Shown here: one piece after another, positions 26,811 to 34,722 of the stretch | How positions within the stretch are numbered: the stretch's first letter is position 1 | Layout: each line of letters opens with the position of its first letter | Source of the DNA: Microvirga solisilvae | GTDB lineage: Bacteria > Pseudomonadota > Alphaproteobacteria > Rhizobiales > Beijerinckiaceae | Assembly: GCF_022808595.1 (NCBI RefSeq) | Contig: NZ_JAKUCN010000004.1 | Span: 124,001 to 188,000 of the forward strand | DNA length: 64,000 nt | Reading direction: 5' to 3' | Notes under the pieces: model-generated | Database searches by the model: none | What the model saw: only the letters and a program-made list of their open reading frames with translations | What the model was told of the DNA's origin: nothing | Position numbers and translations under genes: made by a program

Positions 26811-27899
26811 TTAGAGAGCTGGCGCGGCCTGAGCTGAATGCTGTGGCGATTCCGGGATCTGCGCTGCCATGCGCCGCTCGTGCTCGAGCAGCCATTGCTT
26901 GCGCCAGATCTTGCCGCCATAGCCGGTGAGCGCGCCGTCGGCGCCGATCACGCGATGGCAGGGCACGATGATCGCGATTTGATTGGCGCCATTCGCCCGC
27001 GCCACGGCGCGTGGCGCATCGGGACGTCCGATGGAGCGCGCGATCTCGCCATAGCTGCGCGTGCTGCCGGTCGGTATCTGCCGGAGAGCGTCCCAGACAG
27101 TAACCTCGAAAGCGCTTCCCCGCTGCGCGACAGGAATGTCGAAGGCGGGTGACTTGCCGGAGAAGTAGCGTTCGAGTTGGCGCGCGAGTTCATCGAGCAT
27201 CGGGTGGTTGCCGAAAGAGATCGCGCCGACGCGACTACGCAGGCGCTTGATCTCGGTCGGCAGAGCTGCGCGCTCCGCGAATTCGAGGAGATGAACGCCC
27301 CTGTCGTCCACGATGGCGAGCATCGCGCCTATGGGCGTGTCGAGCCATTGCGCGGTGAGGATTGGCTGACCCGCCGTGCGCGCGGGCGCATCGCCCACGA
27401 GCCTTGTGATCGCATCGCGAAAGCCACTTCCGGATTCGTATCCGGCGTCGAGCTGAGCATCCATCACGGAGCCTCCCTGCTGCAGGCGATTGACGGCGAT
27501 GCCGAGACGTTGTGAGCGCGCATATTGCGTGAAGGTCACGCCATATTCACGCTGGAAGGCGCGGCGGACGGTGGAGGGATCGTAGCCGAGGCTCCTGAGG
27601 TCTTCCGCGCTCCATCGCCGCTCCGGCTCGGCCTTGATCTTCTCGCGCAGGGTTTCGAGAGCCCCGCTCACGGGGCGCTGCCGGTCGAGGGGCTTGCAGC
27701 GCAGGCAAGGGCGAAAGCCTGCTCCCTGTGCGTCGTCGCAATGGCCGAAAAACACCACGTTCTCCCGCTTCGGCTTGCGGGCCACGCAGGTGAGGCGGCA
27801 GAAGATGCCGGTGGTCTTCACGCCCACATAGGCGAAACCCTCATAGGAAGGATCGCGGGCGATCAGGGCTGCATAGAGTGTATCGTCGTCGCGGAGCAT
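26811..27899 (-). CDS. ada: Bifunctional Ada: DNA methylphosphotriester/O6-methylguanine methyltransferase and regulator
   Basis: This 362-residue protein has the full Ada architecture. The N-terminal Ada zinc domain has C34, C38, C65 and C68 (GIFCRLTCVARKPKRENVVF and FRPCLRC); C34 is the likely methylphosphotriester acceptor. An AraC-type helix-turn-helix (about 90-165) follows. The C-terminal methyltransferase has acceptor C314 in IIVPCHRVIG, plus GANQIAI and YGGKIWRKQWLLEHE. It repairs alkylated DNA by suicidal methyl transfer and activates the adaptive response once methylated. AAGGAAG precedes the ATG. No alkB or alkA is adjacent. Confidence 0.95.
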   Translation of the reverse strand: MLRDDDTLYAALIARDPSYEGFAYVGVKTTGIFCRLTCVARKPKRENVVFFGHCDDAQGAGFRPCLRCKPLDRQRPVSGALETLREKIKAEPERRWSAEDLRSLGYDPSTVRRAFQREYGVTFTQYARSQRLGIAVNRLQQGGSVMDAQLDAGYESGSGFRDAITRLVGDAPARTAGQPILTAQWLDTPIGAMLAIVDDRGVHLLEFAERAALPTEIKRLRSRVGAISFGNHPMLDELARQLERYFSGKSPAFDIPVAQRGSAFEVTVWDALRQIPTGSTRSYGEIARSIGRPDAPRAVARANGANQIAIIVPCHRVIGADGALTGYGGKIWRKQWLLEHERRMAAQIPESPQHSAQAAPAL

Positions 27900-27964
27900 G
27901 GCTTCCTTGTAGCCGATCTCGCGAGGCCGCGCCGCCGGAAAAGAGGCGTTGATTTTTGGGGAGG

Positions 27965-29293
27965 CTAGGGAGCCGAGGCCACGTCCACGCTCAGGCGCAT
28001 CTCCGGGTGAATGCCGCAGATGATGTCGTAATGGCCCGGCTTATCGAAGCCGAGGGTCACCGTATCGCCCGGGTTCTGCCCATCCGAGTTGAAGTTCATC
28101 TCCGCGCTGTCCACGCGAACATTATGCGTGCGCGTATCGTCGTTGAGGATGCGCAGGGCCTCGCCGACCTTGAGCAGGATGGCGCTGGGTGAGAAGCGGC
28201 GGTCCTTCTGGCTCGCCGTCGTCGCGGCAACCGCCTGCGCGGGTGCGCCGAAAGCCATAATCTTCGGCGGCAGGCTCGCGGGGCGCGGCGGGTCGTCGCT
28301 CGAAAGCGTGCTGAGAAAGGCGACGAGCTGTGCGCGCTCCTTCTCCGAAAGGTCGATCACCTGCGGCAGATCGGCGGAGAGGGTGGGGCGCTTCACAACA
28401 CCCTTCGCATAATGATCCACCACATCCTCGAATGTTGCGAGCGAACCGTCATGCATGTAGGGCGCGCTCCACACGCGCTCGCGTAGGCTCGGCGTCTTGA
28501 AGGCGTGATCGGCGGCCTTCATGTTGAGCACCGGTCCGCGTCCCTTGTCGGTGCTCGGTAATCCGATGTCGTGAAAGGCCTCGTCCGTGAAGCGCCAGCC
28601 CTGATGGCAGGCGACGCATCCGCCCTTGCCCATGAAAAGCGAGAGGCCTGCAAGCTCATCCGCTTCGAGCACCGCGTCGTCGCCTTTCACCCATCGGTCG
28701 AAGCGCGTTTCGGGCGAGACCAATGTGCGCTCGAAAGCGGCAAGCGCCTTCAGGAGATTGTCGCGCGTGATGGACGGGTCTTCGGGAAAGGCTTTCGCAA
28801 AGGATGCCCGCATCTGCGGATCGGAAGCGAGCGCTTCGAGGGCGCGCTTGAGGTCGCCGCCCATCTCGCGCTGATGCTCAATGGGTCCCAATGCCTGCGA
28901 CTCCAGGCTCGCCGCGCGCCCGTCCCAGAAGAAGGAGAGGCCCCAGGCCATGTTCCATAAGGGAGGCGTGCGCCGGTCGAGAGGTTGATCGTCGAGGCCG
29001 GGGTGACGGTCGATGCCGTCGGAGAAGGACAGCTCCGCCTGATGACAGCTGGAGCAGGAGACATTGCCTGCGCCGGACAAACGCGTGTCTTCGAACAAGG
29101 CCGCGCCCAGTTTCACCTTCTCGGGCGTCGTGGGGTTGTCGGCGGGTGCGGGCGTGTGATCAGGACGCGCGAAAGCCTTGCGCCAATGCTCGATATCGGG
29201 GATAGCGGATTTCTCCGCCGCTCCCCCGGCGAGTGTGGCGATCACCAGAACGGGCAGAACCCGCTTCAGGATGAGCAGGCGATCGCGCGTCAT
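27965..29293 (-). CDS. Periplasmic di-haem cytochrome c peroxidase-family protein fused to a cupredoxin domain
   Basis: This 442-residue protein starts with a membrane or signal segment (LLILKRVLPVLVIATLAGGA). A MauG/CcpA-type di-haem peroxidase domain has CSSCH at 80-84 and CVACH near 228. The typical TPPLWNMAWGLSFFWDGRA and FKTPSLRERVWSAPYMHDGS segments are present. After a linker, residues from about 370 form a cupredoxin with His (RTHNV), Cys-His (CGIHPEM) and Met ligands, enough for a type 1 copper site. It probably reduces peroxide or oxidises a partner in the periplasm. It follows the 284-residue gene by 4 bp, so the two are cotranscribed. Confidence 0.86.
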   Translation of the reverse strand: MTRDRLLILKRVLPVLVIATLAGGAAEKSAIPDIEHWRKAFARPDHTPAPADNPTTPEKVKLGAALFEDTRLSGAGNVSCSSCHQAELSFSDGIDRHPGLDDQPLDRRTPPLWNMAWGLSFFWDGRAASLESQALGPIEHQREMGGDLKRALEALASDPQMRASFAKAFPEDPSITRDNLLKALAAFERTLVSPETRFDRWVKGDDAVLEADELAGLSLFMGKGGCVACHQGWRFTDEAFHDIGLPSTDKGRGPVLNMKAADHAFKTPSLRERVWSAPYMHDGSLATFEDVVDHYAKGVVKRPTLSADLPQVIDLSEKERAQLVAFLSTLSSDDPPRPASLPPKIMAFGAPAQAVAATTASQKDRRFSPSAILLKVGEALRILNDDTRTHNVRVDSAEMNFNSDGQNPGDTVTLGFDKPGHYDIICGIHPEMRLSVDVASAP

Positions 29294-29297
29294 CGCA

Positions 29298-30152
29298 TCA
29301 ACGGAAGTTTCCGAGCTGCAGTTCGAACTTCGCGACGGTGCTGAGGAAGTCGCTTGCGTCCTTCACCGGCTGCTTCGGCGGGGTCACCGCGGGGAAGATC
29401 GCCTTCAACTCGTCGAGGCTCGCTTTCAGGGCCTTCGCCGCATCGGCGTTCTTGCCGCTTGCATCCTGCATCACCGTGCCGACGAGGCGATCTGCCTCGA
29501 ACACGAAGCCGCGCGCATCCTGGTATTCCACCACGTTCGCGATGCGGTTCTTCTCGATGGCCTCGGCATATTCGTCGGCGGCCTGCTGCAGCACTTCGAG
29601 AGCGGTCTCGAGCGTGAAGTAGGTGCCGTTCGCTTCCTTCGCGCGCACCGCGGTCTCTGCGGCAGCGAGACGCTCGTCGAGGGCCGCGCGGGCGCGGGTG
29701 TAAGCGTCCTTGTTCTTCGCCTTCAGCGTCTGCGAGAGCGACTTCAGGGCGGCCTGGAACGGAGCGATGTTGAAGGCCTTCAGGTCGTTGCGCAGGCTGG
29801 CATAAATCTCTTCTTCAGGATGCAGGAAGTGGGGCAGAGCATCGGCCCAGCGGCCGGCCTCGATCAGCTCGTTGCCGACGATCAGATGGCCACGGATCAT
29901 CTCGATGCCGCGATAGAGATGGAGCTGCGGAGCCAGGTTCTCACCGGCAGCGCCGCCTTCGTCGCCTTCGCCACCGGCCGCCGGCGCGGCGCCATGGCCC
30001 TGATGCGCCTGAGCGAGCTTGAGAAGCTGCTGATCTGCCTTTGTCTCGACCGTGGTCTGAGGATAGCTCGGCACGGTTGCAGCCTGCGAGGCTACCGGAG
30101 CCGCGACCAGGACGGCGGTGCTCAAGCCCGCCCAAATCTTACGCTTTTTCAT
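29298..30152 (-). CDS. Exported helical protein of unknown function, cotranscribed with the peroxidase
   Basis: This 284-residue protein has a signal peptide (MKKRKIWAGLSTAVLVAAPV then ASQA) and a low-complexity Gly/Ala/Glu linker at about 50-72. A long helical region contains LYRGIEMIRGHLIVGNELIE and HFLHPEEEIYASLRNDLKAF. The helices and conserved-looking His/Glu positions recall imelysin or EfeO-like periplasmic proteins, but I cannot assign a family. GGGAAGGGAAACG lies before the ATG. It is first in a two-gene operon whose promoter region holds an iron-box-like dyad shared with the divergent PKHD hydroxylase gene. Confidence 0.72.
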   Translation of the reverse strand: MKKRKIWAGLSTAVLVAAPVASQAATVPSYPQTTVETKADQQLLKLAQAHQGHGAAPAAGGEGDEGGAAGENLAPQLHLYRGIEMIRGHLIVGNELIEAGRWADALPHFLHPEEEIYASLRNDLKAFNIAPFQAALKSLSQTLKAKNKDAYTRARAALDERLAAAETAVRAKEANGTYFTLETALEVLQQAADEYAEAIEKNRIANVVEYQDARGFVFEADRLVGTVMQDASGKNADAAKALKASLDELKAIFPAVTPPKQPVKDASDFLSTVAKFELQLGNFR

Positions 30153-30191
30153 CGTTTCCCTTCCCGGCAGATCCAGGCCACCGGCGACTAG

Positions 30192-30220
30192 TTTAGAAAG
30201 ACTAAAAACTGCTAGTCTTT
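30192..30220. promoter_or_regulatory. Overlapping dyads, candidate iron-responsive (Irr/ICE-like) operator
   Basis: TTTAGAAAGACTAAA (30192-30206) is a TTTAG/CTAAA dyad resembling the rhizobial iron control element half-site TTTAGAA. It overlaps a second dyad, AAAGACTA (30197-30204) with TAGTCTTT (30213-30220). It lies 40-68 bp upstream of the 284-residue gene and 57-85 bp upstream of the divergent hydroxylase. The link to Irr is inference. Confidence 0.45.
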
Positions 30221-30276
30221 ACAAGTACTTAGCTACATCTTATGGAGATCGGGCGCAAGTCTGAAGGCTCCCGACA

Positions 30277-30936
30277 ATGCTCATCACCATCGCGGACGTC
30301 CTGCCTCCGAACGAAATCGAAGAGATCCGCACCATGCTCGCCGCCATGCGCTTCGAGGATGGACGCGCGACGGCGGGCTGGAGCGCTAGGCTCGTGAAGG
30401 ACAACGAGCAGGCGCGCGAGGGTGCGGCCCTCAGTCTCCTGCGCGAACGGGTGACGAACGCCATTCAATCGAACGAGGTGTTCAATCTCGCAGCGCGCCC
30501 CAAAGCGCTGACGCCGCTGCTTTTCAGCCGCTATACGGAAGGCAAGCATTACGGCTCTCACGTGGACAATCCGCTCATGCATGGCCTGCGCACGGATGTG
30601 TCCTTCACGCTCTTCCTTGCCGATCCCGCAACATATGACGGCGGCGAGCTCGTCATCGAGTCGATGTCGGGCGAGGAGGAGATCAAGCTGCCGGCGGGCC
30701 ATCTGGTGGCTTACGATTCCACCAGTCTTCATCGCGTCGCGCCGGTCACGCGCGGCGAGCGGCTCGTCGCTGTCGGCTGGGCGCAAAGCTATGTGCGCGA
30801 CAGCGCCAAGCGCGAATTGCTGTTTGATCTCGAAACCGCGCGGCGCAATCTCTTCGCGCAATCGGGCAAGACGCCGGAATTCGACCTGCTCGCGAAATCC
30901 AGCGCCAATCTGTTCCGAATGTGGGCCGAAGTTTAG
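30277..30936 (+). CDS. PKHD-type Fe(II)/2-oxoglutarate-dependent hydroxylase (PiuC/YbiX-like)
   Basis: This 219-residue protein belongs to the PKHD hydroxylase family. LLFSRYTEGKHYGSHVDNPL carries the HxD iron-binding pair, and LPAGHLVAYDSTSLHRVAPV contains the distal His. The following RGERLVAVGWAQSYVRD provides the 2-oxoglutarate-binding Arg. The family is often iron-repressed and linked to siderophore-receptor genes, though the substrate is unknown. It is divergent from the peroxidase operon across a 124-bp promoter region and convergent, 6 bp apart, with another putative 2OG oxygenase. Confidence 0.9.
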   Translation: MLITIADVLPPNEIEEIRTMLAAMRFEDGRATAGWSARLVKDNEQAREGAALSLLRERVTNAIQSNEVFNLAARPKALTPLLFSRYTEGKHYGSHVDNPLMHGLRTDVSFTLFLADPATYDGGELVIESMSGEEEIKLPAGHLVAYDSTSLHRVAPVTRGERLVAVGWAQSYVRDSAKRELLFDLETARRNLFAQSGKTPEFDLLAKSSANLFRMWAEV

Positions 30937-30942
30937 CGCGGT

Positions 30943-31563
30943 CTATTGCCAGGCGCAGTTGAAGCTGATGCTGATGCGCTCGGAATCCGCTTCGTTCAGC
31001 GGCACTTCGTGGCGCAGCCAGCTTTCCCAGAGCAGCACCGTGCCGGGCGCGGGCTTCATGTAGGCGAACTGGCGGTTCTCCTGCTTCGCCTTCGGCTTGC
31101 GCGGCGGAGCAGCCATCATGAAGCCGAGACGCGGGTCTTCGAGCTTGAGCGCGCTCGCGCCTTCAGGAATGGTCACGTAATAGGTGCCGCTGATCACCGA
31201 ATGCGGGTGGATGTGCGAGGTGTGGATGCCGCCGGGCGGCAGGATGTTGATCCACAGGCTGTCGACTACGAGCTTGCGGCCCTGAAGGTCGTATTCCAGC
31301 TCCTTGGCGAAGGCCGCCACGTGCTTGTCGATCTCCTTCAAGAGGTCGCCGAAGACCGGCACGCGCCAGGGCAGGTCGTTGAGGGAAGCGTAGGAGGTGT
31401 AGCCGGGATAGCCGTTCTTGGCGCACCAGCGCTGGCCGGCCTCGTCGTCCTCGGCGATGGAGAGGCAGGCGGCCTCAAGCTCGGCATTGCGCCGCTCGGC
31501 CTTCGCGCCGGTCAGTTCGGCGCGATAGACTTTGGTGACGAAAAGGGTATCGATGCTTGGCAT
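30943..31563 (-). CDS. Putative 2OG-Fe(II) oxygenase, TIGR02466-like
   Basis: This 206-residue protein matches the TIGR02466 group of putative 2OG-Fe(II) oxygenases. The conserved SLWINILPPGGIHTSHIHPH and SVISGTYYVTIP segments give candidate iron-binding His residues, and PGTVLLWESWLRHEVPLN gives the distal His. The C-terminal ERISISFNCAW strand is typical. The substrate is unknown. It ends 6 bp from the stop of the convergent PKHD hydroxylase, so two iron-dependent oxygenases of different subfamilies lie tail to tail. Confidence 0.82.
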   Translation of the reverse strand: MPSIDTLFVTKVYRAELTGAKAERRNAELEAACLSIAEDDEAGQRWCAKNGYPGYTSYASLNDLPWRVPVFGDLLKEIDKHVAAFAKELEYDLQGRKLVVDSLWINILPPGGIHTSHIHPHSVISGTYYVTIPEGASALKLEDPRLGFMMAAPPRKPKAKQENRQFAYMKPAPGTVLLWESWLRHEVPLNEADSERISISFNCAWQ

Positions 31564-31665
31564 GTCTCGGCTCTATAGCGTCCTGGGGCTCGGTCAAAAT
31601 GATTGCCCTTTTGAGGCGCATAGCATCTTTTCTCGAATGATGCCTCCCCGCTCCTTGAAGGAAGC

Positions 31666-32913
31666 ATGGGGACAACACACCTTGGCCGTATGATGTCATC
31701 CTCCTCCCTGGCAGCCCTTCCTGACGACCTGCTGTCCTTGGCCCGCAGCCTTGATTCGGAAACCCTTCCGAGGGTCATCGCCCTGCGCGACTGGCTCGTG
31801 ACCACAGCGGCCAGGACCGAGGATGCGAACGAAGTTCTGACGGGCTTCCTCAACCGTCTGATCGATCTGGGCCTTCCCCTTGACCGGGCCGTTTCCGCCA
31901 TCGAGGCGCTGCATTCCGAATATGCGGGGATCGGACGGTTCTGGACCCGGGAGGAGGGCACCGTCGTCCGCTACCTGCCCCATGGGGACAGGCGCGAGGC
32001 GATTTACCAGAAGAGCCCCTTCGCCCATGTGAGCCGCACCGGCGAGTGGCTGCTGCTCGATCTCGCCGACACGCCCGACGATCTCTTCCCGATCATTCCG
32101 GAATTGAAGCAGGCGGGCTATCGCCATTACCTCACCATTCCTGTCAACTTCACCAATGGCGCGGAGAACGCCATCTCGCTCGCGACGCGTTCGTCTGACG
32201 GTTTCAGCCGGGAGCATCTCACGATCCTGCGGCTCGTCATTCCGTCCTTCGCCCTCGTCACGGAACTGCGCGCCACCAGCAACCGGCTCGACGAGGTGCT
32301 GCGCATCTATGTGGGCGACGATCCGCACAAGGCTATTCTCTCCGGCGCCATTCAGCGCGGGCAGGTGACGCGCATCCGTTCGGCGATCCTGTTCGCCGAC
32401 ATGCGCGAATACACGCGTATCTCATCCACCTTGAGTCCCGAGAACGCAGTGGAACTGCTGAACAACTATTTCGACTGTCTCGTTCCTCCTATCGAGGAGG
32501 AGGGCGGCGAGGTGCTGAAATATCTGGGCGACGGTTTGCTCGCCATCATGCGCGACCGCGGCGACGATACCGGCGGCGCGGCACAGGCCGCATTGACGGC
32601 TGCCACCAACGCGCTGCGACGCGTCGAGACCGCCAACAACGAAGGACGCTTTCCCGTGCCCATCCGCGTGGGTTTTGCCTTGCATCACGGCGATGCGGCC
32701 TACGGCAATGTGGGATCGGGGCAGCGTCTCGATTTCACGGTGATCGGGCGCGACGTGAATCTGGCGAGCCGCATTGCCGATCTCAACAAGCGTCTCTCGG
32801 AGCCGCTGCTCATGTCAAAGCCTTTCGTGGAGCATTTGTGGGGCAACCCGCATCCGCTTGGCGTGCACGAGGTGGAAGGCTTCGAGGAAGAGATCGAGGT
32901 CTATCGTCCCTGA
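31666..32913 (+). CDS. Class III adenylate cyclase with N-terminal sensory region
   Basis: This 415-residue cytoplasmic protein ends in a class III cyclase domain (about 235-400). Both metal aspartates are present (ILFADMREYTR and EVLKYLGDGLLAIM), as are the adenine-selecting Lys (LKYLGD) and Asp (LDFTVIG) and the transition-state Asn/Arg pair in VNLASRI. It should therefore be an active adenylate cyclase. The N-terminal 230 residues are GAF-like (LTIPVNFTNGAENAISLATR) and have no membrane helix. AAGGAAGC precedes the ATG at 31666. It is monocistronic and about 8 kb from the receiver-cyclase, giving two cyclases in the window. Confidence 0.88.
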   Translation: MGTTHLGRMMSSSSLAALPDDLLSLARSLDSETLPRVIALRDWLVTTAARTEDANEVLTGFLNRLIDLGLPLDRAVSAIEALHSEYAGIGRFWTREEGTVVRYLPHGDRREAIYQKSPFAHVSRTGEWLLLDLADTPDDLFPIIPELKQAGYRHYLTIPVNFTNGAENAISLATRSSDGFSREHLTILRLVIPSFALVTELRATSNRLDEVLRIYVGDDPHKAILSGAIQRGQVTRIRSAILFADMREYTRISSTLSPENAVELLNNYFDCLVPPIEEEGGEVLKYLGDGLLAIMRDRGDDTGGAAQAALTAATNALRRVETANNEGRFPVPIRVGFALHHGDAAYGNVGSGQRLDFTVIGRDVNLASRIADLNKRLSEPLLMSKPFVEHLWGNPHPLGVHEVEGFEEEIEVYRP

Positions 32914-33401
32914 CGGACCGCGGATCCTGCCAAACCCCATCCGCCGGCAATCCCGCCGCATCTCTTCCTATTGTCCTGATCTCCCCTTCAACGGAAGAGC
33001 GGTTCACGACTTCGGTGAGGAATATAGGCGGTCGAGCTTCGCCGCGGTAAACTGCCGATATCGCCATAGGATCACAGGACGCTTCTCGTCGGTCATCTGC
33101 GCCTTCTTGCCCGCTTTTGTCGAAATTGCCTGGAACATCAAGAGGCTCGACGGATTAACGCAGGTCAACAAGGCCGATAAGCGGTCGTTCTGTGAACGGC
33201 AGGAATTTAGGGAAAAGCACCTTAAAAGTTCAGCTGTCTATCAAAGTCAGATGAGTAGGACGACAGCGCACAGCGCACTAATCCAGTCTGCTTTCGCGTC
33301 TTTAGTGCTTTTCCGTTCAATCGGCATATCCGTGCATGCCGCACGTTCCACGCTGTAGAGCTTGGGATCGTCTCTATTTAGAATTTGCGAGGGAAGATAC
33401 A
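32914..33401. other. Intergenic region of about 488 bp, no gene seen
   Basis: This stretch separates the cyclase from the phasin-like gene. It is AT-richer than its surroundings. The only long open frame is an Arg/Ser-rich extension antisense-like to neighbouring codon usage and looks spurious. The promoter of the phasin-like gene probably lies near its 3' end. I saw no hairpin or repeat I would defend. Confidence 0.5.
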
Positions 33402-34391
33402 ATGAATCGACGATTTAGCCAGACGCCTCCGGATAAGGCCAACGAGCTTTTCGAGAAGCTTCTTGCAACGTCCGAGAATGCCGTCAAGACTCGTGAGCGC
33501 CTGTTCTCAGACCTGAAGGAAGAGTTGGAACTCCTGGCTCGTCTCCAAGAGCAACATCTCTTTCCAGTGCTGCAGAAGCATAAGATGCAGGATCTCGTGC
33601 AGGCGGCTATCAACGACAATCAGGAAACGAGCGCACTCCTGGCTGAGCTGGAGCGCATGCCGAAGAACGGTGCCGAGTTCCTCAGTCAAGTCGCTGTACT
33701 GAGAAGAGTGTTTCAGCAGCACATCCGCGACGACAAGAAGGAGTTGCTTCCGGCCGTGCTCAAGGTTTTGAGCGATGAGGAAGCCGAAGCTGTCGTCGAT
33801 AATGTGGAAGATGATATGGCGACTGTCGAACAGACGAAGCGGACCGATGCCCGGCGCAGTCGTGAGCAGGCTGAGCCTTTCCAGCGGGTGACGGATGACG
33901 TGGCCGACACTATGCGGGTTGGAATGGAGAGTGCCCAAACCGTCGTTCGCACCTTGCAAGACGCGGTGCAGAGCAGCTTTGGTGCTGCATCGGAGCTGGC
34001 CCGGCAATCTACAGGTCCAGTGGCTCAGGTTTTTAGCCTGTCTCCAAAAGATGCTCAGGGTTTTGCCGAACAAACGTCGCAGAATCTCCAAGCCGTGGTG
34101 CAATCGGGTGCGGTTCTCGCCCGCGCTATTCAGGATGTCTCGCGCGAATGCGTGGAGTTGAGCCAGAAGCGTTGGCAGATGAACCTGGAGGGTTTGAGTG
34201 CTCTCGCACAATGCCGATCGATAACGGAGTTTGTTGCAGCTCAAACATCTCTGATCCGTGACAACCTGGATCAAACCCTGGAGAACAGCCGACGTATTGC
34301 CGAGCTTACACGTCAGGCTACTGAAGAGGCCGCTCGGACCGTAACCGTTCAGGTCGAAAAGACGGCATCGCGCCTGGGTCGTGCTGCGTGA
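33402..34391 (+). CDS. Hemerythrin-like domain fused to a phasin domain
   Basis: This 329-residue protein is entirely helical. The first 150 residues look like a hemerythrin HHE cation-binding domain, with LARLQEQHLFPVLQKH, LLAEL and VFQQHIRDDKKELLPAVLKV giving the spaced His/Glu ligands. The second half matches Phasin_2: QNLQAVVQSGAVLARAIQDV, SQKRWQMNLEGLSALAQCRS and QTSLIRDNLDQTLENSRRIA. Phasins coat polyhydroxybutyrate granules, so this may place an iron or oxygen sensor on granules. The ATG at 33402 has GAGGGAAG upstream. GC and codon usage look lower than in neighbours. Confidence 0.75.
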   Translation: MNRRFSQTPPDKANELFEKLLATSENAVKTRERLFSDLKEELELLARLQEQHLFPVLQKHKMQDLVQAAINDNQETSALLAELERMPKNGAEFLSQVAVLRRVFQQHIRDDKKELLPAVLKVLSDEEAEAVVDNVEDDMATVEQTKRTDARRSREQAEPFQRVTDDVADTMRVGMESAQTVVRTLQDAVQSSFGAASELARQSTGPVAQVFSLSPKDAQGFAEQTSQNLQAVVQSGAVLARAIQDVSRECVELSQKRWQMNLEGLSALAQCRSITEFVAAQTSLIRDNLDQTLENSRRIAELTRQATEEAARTVTVQVEKTASRLGRAA

Positions 34392-34547
34392 GAATGCTCA
34401 TGTCTAGAGCCCGTGAAGGGCGCCTCTGGCTGAAAGGCCAGGGCGCTCGCGTACAGGGTAACCGCAGGCTAAACGCCAACCCTTGCATGCGCTCAGCAGG
34501 CCCTAATCGGTTCTTTGATGGTTCTGACTTCGCCTGTGGAAAAGAGG

Positions 34548-34623
34548 TGGTGGGCCCGGCAGGACTCGAACCTGCAACCAGACCGTTATGAGCGGCCGGC
34601 TCTAACCATTGAGCTACAGGCCC
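34548..34623 (-). tRNA. tRNA-Ile2 (CAT anticodon, lysidine-modified type)
   Basis: The 76-nt minus-strand sequence folds as a complete cloverleaf. The acceptor GGGCCTG pairs with CGGGCCC, the D stem is GCTC/GAGC, and the anticodon stem GGCCG/CGGTC holds loop CTCATAA. The T stem is GCAGG/CCTGC with TTCGAGT, and CCA is encoded. The anticodon CAT could mean Met. The acceptor and GGTT variable region resemble bacterial tRNA-Ile2 (ileX type), and the elongator tRNA-Met I recall from alphaproteobacteria has a different acceptor and anticodon stem. The tilS-dependent Ile assignment is therefore preferred. Confidence 0.88.
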
Positions 34624-34722
34624 TTCCGAGGAAGGCTCGTGAGACCATCTAGCCGAGCCGGGGCCGTTCGTCACCCCCCCCTGTACCGCCCCATGAGCCC
34701 TGAGAGGTGGCCCTAGACCGCC

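Noticed and set aside
32774..33358. 194-codon frame between the cyclase and the phasin-like gene
   Set aside because: Arg/Ser-rich start overlapping the cyclase gene in another frame, no motif and no ribosome-binding site.
34548..34623. tRNA read as elongator tRNA-Met because of its CAT anticodon
   Set aside because: Acceptor stem and variable-region sequence fit tRNA-Ile2 better. A tRNA classifier would settle it.
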